5,388 nucleotides of DNA from JAVVFH01 sp032250585 (lineage in GTDB: Bacteria > Pseudomonadota > Gammaproteobacteria > Xanthomonadales > SZUA-36), in the NCBI GenBank assembly GCA_032250585.1, contig JAVVFH010000238.1, positions 1-5,388 on the forward strand, read 5' to 3'. Within the stretch, counting starts at the first letter, position 1. Every line of letters starts with the position of its first letter. The position numbers were made by a program, and so were the translations under genes. Shown here in pieces: positions 1-5,388 of this stretch. A model generated the notes under the pieces. That model had not been told where the DNA came from. It did no database searches and saw only the letters and a program-made list of their open reading frames with translations.

Positions 1-2
1 GC

Positions 3-1142
3 GGGACGGTGCTGGAGCGGCCGTCAGCACGCAACAGGCCGCCATCGGCAGGGCATGAGCCGCCGGCAGATCATGGACCGGCGCCGGCAGCTCAGGAGCG
101 CGCCGGGCCACCGCGGATTGAAACCCTTAGCGGCGGCCTGCCGGTAATCATCCAGCGCTCGCCGCTGTCGCACACCGTGCTGATCAGGGCCGTGTTCGCT
201 GGTGCCGTGACCGCCCCGGTAGTCGAATTGCGTCGCAACGAACCGGCCTGGGGCCTGACGTCGCTGGAAGCGGAGTTCCTCAGCGACGATCTGCCGGCCG
301 CCATTGCGCGCTTCCGCTCCATGCTGCAGCAGGCGCAAGCTGCTCCCCTTGCAGATGAGGAGCCTGAAGCGCTCGAGCCGGCTACCCGGCTGGAAGCCCA
401 TTTCCGGGACCTGCTCGGGCTCAAGACCACGCCCGGCAGTGCGCCGATTGCACCGATGCTGCTGCTGGTCGCCGGCGACGTTCGGCCCGAGCAGGCCGTG
501 ACCGGTCTCGAAGCGGCTTTTGGCTCCCTGGCGCCGGCTGCCCGCCCCGTGCGGGGGGCCCGGAACGCTCCGCACCGGCTCGCGGTCGAGTCCGTCACGG
601 CCCGGTCCGTCGCCCAGGAGCAACTGGGCTACCTGGTCGCGGCGCCGGGTCCGGGCGAGCCCGCGGCGCTGGCCTGGCAGATGCTGTTGTACATTTTCAG
701 CCACGGTTACGAAGGCCGACTCGGCAAAGAAGCCATCAGCCGCCGCGGTCTCGTCTACTACATCGACAGTGCGTATCGCTCGGATGGCGTGAACGGCTGG
801 ATCACCCTCAGTACCGGGGTCGATCCGGGCAAGACGGCTGCGATGAAAGCCCTGTTGCGCAAGGAATTGCGCCGGCTGCTGCGCGAGCCCCCCTCGGCGG
901 CAGAAATCGACGAGGCGCGCCGGCACCTGCTGGGCCGGCGGCTGAGCGCGGCGCTGAGCAACCCGGAGCTGGCCGACCGCCTGGCGCGCGACTGGGCCTG
1001 GTACGGCGAGCTGCAGGACTACGAAAGCCTGCAACGCCGGCTGGAGGCAGTCAGCCGCGAACAGATTGTGGCCGCGGCGCAGGCTTTCGCCTCCGGCTCC
1101 GTGGTGGCCATTCGCAACCGTCGCAACGACTTGGGGAACTGA
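3..1142 (+). CDS. M16 (insulinase/pitrilysin-like) peptidase homologue, C-terminal part, 5'-partial
   Basis: The reading frame is open from the left edge to the TGA at 1140-1142. The only early start codon, GTG at 9-11, has no room for a convincing ribosome binding site, so I read the gene as cut off upstream. Residues below count from that GTG. A Pro/Arg-rich linker (about 1-36) leads into GGLPVIIQR and VLIRAVFAGAV (42-66), the opening strands of an M16 domain. MLLLVAGDVRPEQAV (150-164) matches the strand before the M16 C-terminal domain. YEGRLGKEAISRRGLVYY (234-251) matches the family segment carrying an Arg and Tyr that contact substrate. No HxxEH zinc motif is present, and the stretch between the first strands and SDDLPAAIARF is shorter than usual. 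In two-repeat M16 proteases the second half lacks zinc ligands, so this is probably that half, with the catalytic half outside the window. A free-standing inactive M16 subunit is the alternative. No signal peptide can be judged. It converges on the hydrolase gene, with a REP pair between them. Confidence 0.8.
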   Translation, partial: GTVLERPSARNRPPSAGHEPPADHGPAPAAQERAGPPRIETLSGGLPVIIQRSPLSHTVLIRAVFAGAVTAPVVELRRNEPAWGLTSLEAEFLSDDLPAAIARFRSMLQQAQAAPLADEEPEALEPATRLEAHFRDLLGLKTTPGSAPIAPMLLLVAGDVRPEQAVTGLEAAFGSLAPAARPVRGARNAPHRLAVESVTARSVAQEQLGYLVAAPGPGEPAALAWQMLLYIFSHGYEGRLGKEAISRRGLVYYIDSAYRSDGVNGWITLSTGVDPGKTAAMKALLRKELRRLLREPPSAAEIDEARRHLLGRRLSAALSNPELADRLARDWAWYGELQDYESLQRRLEAVSREQIVAAAQAFASGSVVAIRNRRNDLGN

Positions 1143-1155
1143 GAGAGCAGGAGTT

Positions 1156-1259
1156 ATCGCGGCTGAAGCCGCTCCCACAAAGTCTGCCGCCACTGGACTC
1201 CGTGGGAGGCTCTGTGGGGGCTCTGTAAGAGGCTCTGTGGGAGCGGCTTCAGCCGCGAT
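1156..1259. repeat. REP-type inverted repeat pair (REPIN-like) between convergent genes
   Basis: Two 24-bp arms, 1156-1179 and 1236-1259, are perfect reverse complements separated by 56 bases. Each arm contains its own small palindrome (gcggct-ga-agccgc), so each can fold alone or pair with the other into one long hairpin. This nested layout, in a gap between two gene ends, is typical of bacterial REP doublets, which are moved by RAYT transposases encoded elsewhere. The core resembles REP sequences known from Pseudomonas and xanthomonad relatives (recalled, not searched). The element starts 13 bases after the M16 stop and ends 26 bases before the hydrolase stop. It could therefore slow or protect transcript ends from both sides. 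No long T-run follows it on either strand, so a strict intrinsic terminator is not supported. Confidence 0.85.
1206..1241. repeat. Short degenerate tandem repeat in the REP pair spacer
   Basis: The 13-base string gaggctctgtggg occurs at 1206-1218 and again at 1229-1241. A diverged middle copy (gggctctgta) lies at 1218-1227, giving a period of roughly 11-12 bases. The last copy runs into the right REP arm, whose outer bases (tgtggg) are part of the repeat unit. This suggests the spacer grew by slippage or by partial duplication of the arm edge. A small palindrome, ctcc-gtg-ggag, sits at 1198-1208. Confidence 0.6.
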
Positions 1260-1285
1260 CATCCTGGCCCCATCCTTTTGCACGA

Positions 1286-3424
1286 TCACTGGTGATCCCG
1301 CGGAAAAGTCCGCTGCCACTGCTTTTCCCGCCGCAGTGTGCCGTCTTCGAACAGGCGGCGCGTGTAGTGGTAGTAGAAATTTTCGCGGTCGCTGGAAAAA
1401 TCGAGCTCCGCGTGCCAGAGCAGCGTACGCTCCGGCAGTTTTACTTCGATCCGGTGCGAGCCCGTCATCGCGCTGTGTTCCGGCTGCGCGTCCGAGCTGC
1501 GGTGCTCGATGGTCTCACGATAGCTTTCGACCCCCCAGGGGTAACGCGTCGCGCCCGTGTTGGTGGCCGTCACCGTGACTTGCCCGGTTTGCGGGTTGCG
1601 CTCGACCGACGAGATTTCACCGTAGCCCGAGTTGTTGCCGGTATCGATGGTCGCGAAGCCCGGCAGGCGCGGGTTTTCGGCCGGCGGATGAAAGTCGGGC
1701 CGGGCCCGGTTCCCGGGTGCTTGGGGCGGAACCACGGGCAGCAGGACATGGGACGCCTGCTCACCGCCCAGTTTCAAAGTGGTCGTCATCGGGTAAGGCG
1801 TCGGCCACAGCATCGGCCACTGCGCGTTGTTCACCGCCAGGCGGATGCGGTGGCCTGCGGGAAACACCCAGGAGGTGAAATGCATTTCGATATCCAGTGT
1901 GAACGCCTCGCCGGGAACGAGCGCCTCGGGTTCACGCGCCGAGTGGCGGTGCGTGCCATTAAAGGCGGCGCCGGCGACCTGGGTGACCGTCCCGTCCGGC
2001 GCAACGTCGGAGAGCCGCGCGATCCAATTGGCCTGTGGCGCGTCGGCCAAGACCCGCAGCCGGGCGCGTGGCAGGCCCAGGATTTCGGTTGCCTCGGACA
2101 AGGGCGCCGAATCGTAAACCAGGCTGAACGCGTCGGTCGGTCGCTGGTCGTGCGCCACATCGCCCCACCACATCACCGGTCCGCCGCCTTCGATCCCGAT
2201 CGTCGGCACATATCGCAGCAGGTGCTCCGCTGTCGCCGGGGCAGCGGGCGCCAGCGTGTGGTCGGGCAGCGGATAAAGGCGCTGCGGCTTGATGCGCTCC
2301 AGCGGCCAGCCGGCCTCCCAGCGCCATGCGCCGGGCGCGTGGTTCAGGGTGGGGCCCGGCGGGTGCCAGTCGCGCACGTAAACCGCGAAGCGCGGTTCGT
2401 CCATGATGCCGGTCTCGACGCCCTTCAGCCAGTGGTCGAACCAGCGCACCGCCTCCCGGCGCCACTCCATGCCCGGTTCCGGATAAGGGTCGTTGGGAAA
2501 GGCGTGTGACCAGGGCCCGATCATGGCCTTGACCGGCGCCTTCACGTTCTCGAGCATGCGCGGCAGGCTGTCGCGGTAGCCGTCGTACCAGCCGCCGATG
2601 TGAAAGCTCGGAATGCGGATTCGCTCGTAGGCGTCGCGTGCCGAGGCGCGGTCCCAGAAGGGGCCGTCGCGCTGCTGTGCCTTGTAGGTCAGCATCCAGG
2701 GTTCGGTGTCGAAGCGGTTTGCGAAGTACGCCTCGTCGATGACGTAGTCGGGCGCTCCGGGGCGTGCGTTGTCCAGGTCCTGGCTCATCTCCCAGGAGTC
2801 GAGGTGCATGATGCCGTCCATGTAGTGGACGTCGTCCTGGTACAGATCTTCAGTGGCGTCCACGGCGACGATGGCCTTGAGCGCCGGCGGCTCACGCAGT
2901 GCCATCTGGATGGCGTTGAAGCCGCCCCAGGAGATGCCGAACATGCCGACCTTGCCGCTGGACCAGTCCTGTGCGGCGAGCCAGGCGATCACCGCCTCGC
3001 CGTCCTCGTGCTCGATGTCCGAGTATTCGTGCGGTATCAGCCGGCCTTCGCTGTTGCCGGTGCCGCGGATGTCCACGCGGGCGACCACGTAACCGCGCTC
3101 GATGAAATACGAGTACAGCGCGTAATTGCGGCCCCGTGACTCGGTCTTGCGGTAGGGCAGGTACTCGAGCAACACCGGAAAGCGGTCGTTATCGCTTCGC
3201 GCCCCGGGCAGGTAGAGATCGGCCGCGAGGCGGACGCCGTCGGGCAGGCTGATCCAGGTTTCCTGCAGTTCGATGGGCGGGGCGGGGGATAAATTGGTCG
3301 CTGCTTCGGCCTGTACGGTACTGGCCGCGGCGGTCGCGCTGATAAAAAGCGCGAGGAGCCATGGGAGTCGGGCAGCCGGCCGGGCCGAAACGGTTAAGGG
3401 TGTGTTTTTGTCCTTCGGGTACAT
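1286..3424 (-). CDS. Secreted CocE/NonD family serine hydrolase (X-Pro dipeptidyl-peptidase S15-like)
   Basis: This 712-residue alpha/beta-hydrolase probably cleaves an ester, amide or peptide bond in the periplasm or outside the cell. A signal peptide is clear: basic n-region to about residue 21, hydrophobic LLALFISATAAA (23-34), likely cleavage after VQA (39). The S15-type catalytic domain spans about 55-310. It shows DGVRLAADLYLP near 62-73, VDIRGTGNSEG (117-127), nucleophile Ser165 in GISWGG, acid Asp281 in GGWYDGYRD and His307 in GPWSHA. A cap lies within about 195-265. A jelly-roll C-terminal domain follows to about 565, with the family-typical FPAGHRIRLAVNNAQWP (521-537). Residues 590-712 form an extra region, making the protein longer than classic cocaine esterase (about 570). 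No cysteine is seen. The ATG is supported by AGGAG nine bases upstream. The gene lies downstream of the TonB receptor on the same strand, beyond a terminator, and converges on the M16 gene. The family covers cocaine esterase, glutaryl acylases, amino-acid ester hydrolases and PepX, so the substrate is open. Confidence 0.93.
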   Translation of the reverse strand: MYPKDKNTPLTVSARPAARLPWLLALFISATAAASTVQAEAATNLSPAPPIELQETWISLPDGVRLAADLYLPGARSDNDRFPVLLEYLPYRKTESRGRNYALYSYFIERGYVVARVDIRGTGNSEGRLIPHEYSDIEHEDGEAVIAWLAAQDWSSGKVGMFGISWGGFNAIQMALREPPALKAIVAVDATEDLYQDDVHYMDGIMHLDSWEMSQDLDNARPGAPDYVIDEAYFANRFDTEPWMLTYKAQQRDGPFWDRASARDAYERIRIPSFHIGGWYDGYRDSLPRMLENVKAPVKAMIGPWSHAFPNDPYPEPGMEWRREAVRWFDHWLKGVETGIMDEPRFAVYVRDWHPPGPTLNHAPGAWRWEAGWPLERIKPQRLYPLPDHTLAPAAPATAEHLLRYVPTIGIEGGGPVMWWGDVAHDQRPTDAFSLVYDSAPLSEATEILGLPRARLRVLADAPQANWIARLSDVAPDGTVTQVAGAAFNGTHRHSAREPEALVPGEAFTLDIEMHFTSWVFPAGHRIRLAVNNAQWPMLWPTPYPMTTTLKLGGEQASHVLLPVVPPQAPGNRARPDFHPPAENPRLPGFATIDTGNNSGYGEISSVERNPQTGQVTVTATNTGATRYPWGVESYRETIEHRSSDAQPEHSAMTGSHRIEVKLPERTLLWHAELDFSSDRENFYYHYTRRLFEDGTLRREKQWQRTFPRDHQ

Positions 3425-3433
3425 CGGGGCTGG

Positions 3434-3438
3434 CTCCT
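3434..3438 (-). promoter_or_regulatory. Ribosome binding site of the CocE/NonD hydrolase
   Basis: On the minus strand AGGAG lies nine bases before the ATG at 3422-3424. This good Shine-Dalgarno match fixes the start and keeps the full signal peptide in the product. No convincing -35/-10 pair was found in the roughly 50 bases between this site and the upstream terminator, though a promoter is expected there. Confidence 0.75.
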
Positions 3439-3489
3439 GTATCGCCGGGGGCGGTACGTGGTTTGAAGCGCTCAGGACTTCGTCGGGCC

Positions 3490-3518
3490 AAAAAATGCGG
3501 CCCCTGACGGGGCCGCAT
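3490..3518 (-). terminator. Intrinsic terminator after the TonB receptor gene
   Basis: On the minus strand a perfect 10-bp GC-rich stem (atgcggcccc paired with ggggccgcat, 3495-3518) has a four-base loop and is followed at once by a T-run (3490-3495 read in reverse). The stem starts 31 bases past the receptor stop codon at 3549-3551. It should end the receptor transcript before the hydrolase gene, so the hydrolase probably has its own promoter or depends on read-through. Confidence 0.88.
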
Positions 3519-3548
3519 GGTACTTCTCTGTGGCTGTTTGTGAGCCTG

Positions 3549-5321
3549 CTATTGGCGGTAACTTATCCGCACATAGCCGACCACCCCGGGCAGGTCATGC
3601 AGCACCGGGCTCATGTTGATCGAGCCGCAGGAGTCGCACACCCCGGGGTCGTTGTCGAAAATGTTGTTGGCACCGACGGTAAAGGTGAAACCTTCACCGC
3701 TCGGATCCATGCTGTAGGCGACGTGCAGATCGGTGTACAGCTCCGAACCGAGATTATTACCGGATTCCTGTAGCACGGAGTCCACATAGCGCAAAGCGAG
3801 ACCGCTTCTCCAGTGCTCGCGCGTCCAATTCACGCGCAAGTCGCCGCGCCATTCCGGAAACGCGCGCTGAAACGTCTCGTTGGTGACCGTTCCGGTCAGG
3901 TCGTTGACCGTTTGCGAACCGTCCGCGTTGTTGGTGATTTCCGTGTAATCGTTCAGGTAAGTCGCGTTGAGACGAACATTGAACTGGCCGGCGTTGGTGA
4001 CCGGGCCGAGGTAATTGAGGCCGAGATCCACACCCGATGCCTCGATGCCGCCGATGTTCTGCAGCTGGTTGTTCACCAGGTTGATCGTGCCCGTCGAACT
4101 GCGTTCGACGGCCTCGCAGGCAATCGGGTCGAGGTTTTCGACGCAGGCGGTGATCACATCGGCCGGGTCTCTGCCCTGGACGGCGTCATCGATTTCCACG
4201 TCGTACCAGTCGACTGAAGCGGTCAGCGCCTCGATCCAGCTGACGTTCTGGACGAAGGCGGCGTTGTAGACGAGGCCGAAGGACAGGTTGTCGGAGGTTT
4301 CCGCGATCAGGTTTTCGTTACCCGCGGAGACGGCCGACAGCTGTGGATTGCGTTGCACGAAGTCCGCCGGCACGCCCAGGGAGGCGCAGTTGGCGACGAT
4401 GTTCGCCGGCGCCGGAACGTCGCGGCCGTTGTTGGCCGAGCCGACCATCGCGAGCAGGTCGGAACAGGGGTCGACAAAAGTGAAATCCTCCCGGGCGGCG
4501 CCGCCGAACAGTTCGCCGATGCCGGGGGCCCGGATGCCGGTCGATACGGAACCGCGCGCGGAGAAGCTCTCGGTGACTTGCCACAGGGCCCCCACCTTGA
4601 AGGTCGTTTCAGAGCCAACCGTGTCGTAGTCCGAGGTGCGCAGGGCCAGATTCAACTCGAGGTATTCAGCGCCCGCGATATCGGCCAGCAAGGGGATGCT
4701 CAGCTCGCCGTAAAACTCCGTGACGTCGAATTCACCGGCGGTCGGGCCGGAAGGAATGCCCAGGGTGTTGCCGCTGGATGCGAGTTGATCGGGCTGGAAC
4801 GAACCCTCCTGTTTGCGGTATTCGAAACCCGCTGCAAAACCAAGACTTCCGGCCGGCAGTTCCAACAGCGAACTGGTAATGTTGCCGCCAAAGTTTTCCA
4901 GTGTCTGTTCACTGAAATCTCGCTGAACGACGCGAACGAAATCCAGCATTTCCTGGGTGATGGAACCCTGGCCGTCGGGGCCCTGCCCACCGAACAGGTT
5001 GAACGGAACGCAGCCGGGCACCGCGGCGCAGATTTCCGGATCCTGCAGCGCGATCTGCAATTTGGCGCCGTCATGCGCACCCTGTTTTTGCTGGAAGCCG
5101 CGGTTTTCCGCGTAGGTCGCATACAGGTCCCAATAGTAGGTCCGGTCCGCGCCGAACTCGCCCTCGAGCCCGAGTGTGAATTGGTAGGTGTCCACGTCCT
5201 GGTCGAAAATGCGTGGTCCGGATTCCAGCGGCCGGCGGCCGTAGAAGTTGAAGTTGCCGTTGGCCTGCGACAGGTCGACAGCCCCGATGTTACCCTGATT
5301 CCCTGGCTGAACATTGTCATA
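3549..5321 (-). CDS. TonB-dependent outer-membrane receptor, C-terminal barrel part, 5'-truncated
   Basis: This is most of the beta-barrel of a TonB-dependent receptor, which imports scarce ligands across the outer membrane using TonB energy. The only in-frame start, GTG at 5193-5195, is probably not real: receptor-like sequence continues upstream (VDLSQANGNF, YGRRPLESGPRIF) to about 5280-5290, before a TAG at 5322-5324. Counting from that GTG, landmarks are YYWDLYATYAENR (20-32), PFNLFGGQG (64-72), FAAGFEYRKQEGSFQPD (120-136), SFSARGSVSTGIRAPGIGELF (210-230), the final-barrel FTVGANNIFDNDPGV (505-519) and the C-terminal strand VGYVRISYRQ. Eight cysteines fall in four close pairs (56/62, 244/270, 351/360, 520/523), probably disulfides in surface loops. 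Such receptors usually run 850-1000 residues, so the signal peptide, TonB box, plug and early strands are missing. If the sequence is correct this is a pseudogene fragment; if the right end is chimeric, the intact gene exists elsewhere. A terminator follows the stop. The ligand is unknown; the hydrolase next to it hints at a peptide or ester (inference). Confidence 0.88.
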   Translation of the reverse strand, partial: YDNVQPGNQGNIGAVDLSQANGNFNFYGRRPLESGPRIFDQDVDTYQFTLGLEGEFGADRTYYWDLYATYAENRGFQQKQGAHDGAKLQIALQDPEICAAVPGCVPFNLFGGQGPDGQGSITQEMLDFVRVVQRDFSEQTLENFGGNITSSLLELPAGSLGFAAGFEYRKQEGSFQPDQLASSGNTLGIPSGPTAGEFDVTEFYGELSIPLLADIAGAEYLELNLALRTSDYDTVGSETTFKVGALWQVTESFSARGSVSTGIRAPGIGELFGGAAREDFTFVDPCSDLLAMVGSANNGRDVPAPANIVANCASLGVPADFVQRNPQLSAVSAGNENLIAETSDNLSFGLVYNAAFVQNVSWIEALTASVDWYDVEIDDAVQGRDPADVITACVENLDPIACEAVERSSTGTINLVNNQLQNIGGIEASGVDLGLNYLGPVTNAGQFNVRLNATYLNDYTEITNNADGSQTVNDLTGTVTNETFQRAFPEWRGDLRVNWTREHWRSGLALRYVDSVLQESGNNLGSELYTDLHVAYSMDPSGEGFTFTVGANNIFDNDPGVCDSCGSINMSPVLHDLPGVVGYVRISYRQ

Positions 5322-5388
5322 CTATCGCTTCTGGTGGCGGGACTGTTGTGGATCAGGGCGCTGTGGCGCCGGTTCTGGCGGCGCATGG
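5286..5388 (+). CDS. Possible plus-strand fragment encoding a membrane helix, runs off the right edge
   Basis: From 5286 the plus strand reads in one open frame to the window end. It gives about 20 hydrophobic residues (VTLIPWLNIVILSLLVAGLL) followed by a strongly basic, Trp-rich tail (WIRALWRRFWRR). A hydrophobic helix with an Arg-rich flank is the classic look of a transmembrane segment with its positive inside end. The minus strand stops looking like a TonB receptor in the same place. No start codon, ribosome binding site or stop is visible, and upstream the frame merges into the antisense of the receptor gene, so the piece would be an internal or C-terminal part of a gene joined here by rearrangement or misassembly. 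I do not recognise the family. A chance open frame in GC-rich DNA is the alternative. Confidence 0.3.

Noticed and set aside
1206..1241. Short repeats read as a miniature CRISPR array
   Set aside because: The units are 11-13 bases and abut each other, with no spacers and no cas genes; they are simple tandem copies.
1156..1285. REP pair as an intrinsic terminator for the convergent genes
   Set aside because: The hairpin is strong, but no T-run follows it on either strand, so it is listed as a repeat only.
24..1319. Long open frame on the minus strand (431 codons) across the M16 gene and REP pair
   Set aside because: Its translation is low-complexity Arg/Ala/Gly/Gln-rich with no recognisable domain, and it lies antisense to a clear M16 frame and crosses the REP element. 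Such open frames are common in GC-rich DNA.
1292..2509. Long plus-strand open frame antisense to the hydrolase
   Set aside because: It is Arg/Gly/Val-rich without motifs, while the opposite strand encodes a protein with catalytic triad, signal peptide and ribosome binding site.
2600..3139. Plus-strand open frame antisense to the hydrolase catalytic domain
   Set aside because: The Val/His/Asp/Ala-rich translation is the usual antisense image of a GC-rich gene, with no start signal or domain.
3439..3475. Candidate promoter for the hydrolase (ttcaaa and gataca on the minus strand, about 18 bases apart)
   Set aside because: Both boxes match the sigma-70 consensus poorly. The site is expected here but not supported strongly enough to annotate.
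4700..5386. Minus-strand ATG-started frame covering the right end
   Set aside because: It overlaps the receptor in another frame and gives Ser/Thr/Arg-rich sequence with no domain. Its ATG near the edge does not rescue the missing receptor N-terminus.
1..5388. Possible circular molecule, since the plus frame at the right edge runs in phase into the M16 frame at the left edge
   Set aside because: A match of phase has a one in three chance, no terminal overlap between the two ends was seen, and the joined protein would make no recognisable M16 N-terminal half.

Overview
The window is GC-rich and densely coding. It reads as chromosomal DNA of a gammaproteobacterium, probably near the Xanthomonadales (inference). 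The grounds are the style of the large TonB-dependent receptor, a secreted CocE/NonD-type hydrolase next to it, and a REP-type inverted repeat whose core (gcggctgaagccgc) resembles REP elements of Pseudomonas and xanthomonad relatives. No tRNA, rRNA, CRISPR array, transposase or phage gene was seen.

Layout. (1) Positions 1-1142, plus strand: the 3' part of an M16 (insulinase-like) peptidase homologue, cut off by the left edge. Only a C-terminal, apparently non-catalytic M16 half is present. (2) Positions 1143-1285: a short gap between two convergent genes, holding a pair of perfect 24-bp inverted arms (REPIN-like) with a small degenerate tandem repeat between them. (3) Positions 1286-3424, minus strand: a complete secreted serine hydrolase of the CocE/NonD (X-Pro dipeptidyl-peptidase S15-like) family, with a visible catalytic triad, signal peptide and ribosome binding site. 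(4) Positions 3425-3548: a gap holding a strong minus-strand intrinsic terminator. (5) Positions 3549 to about 5290, minus strand: the C-terminal part of a TonB-dependent outer-membrane receptor. Its plug domain and first barrel strands are missing, and its frame meets a stop at 5322-5324. (6) The last ~100 bases no longer look like a receptor. On the plus strand they read instead as a hydrophobic helix followed by an Arg/Trp-rich tail.

How the genes may work together (inference). A TonB receptor followed on the same strand by a periplasmic or exported S15-like hydrolase, with an M16 peptidase homologue beyond it, would suit uptake and breakdown of peptides, amides or esters. The terminator between receptor and hydrolase argues against a simple shared transcript, and no substrate can be named from the sequence.

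No clearly undescribed system is visible. The points most worth a second look are the abrupt break at the right end of the receptor gene (true truncation or chimeric join), the REP pair between the convergent genes, and the degenerate M16 half.
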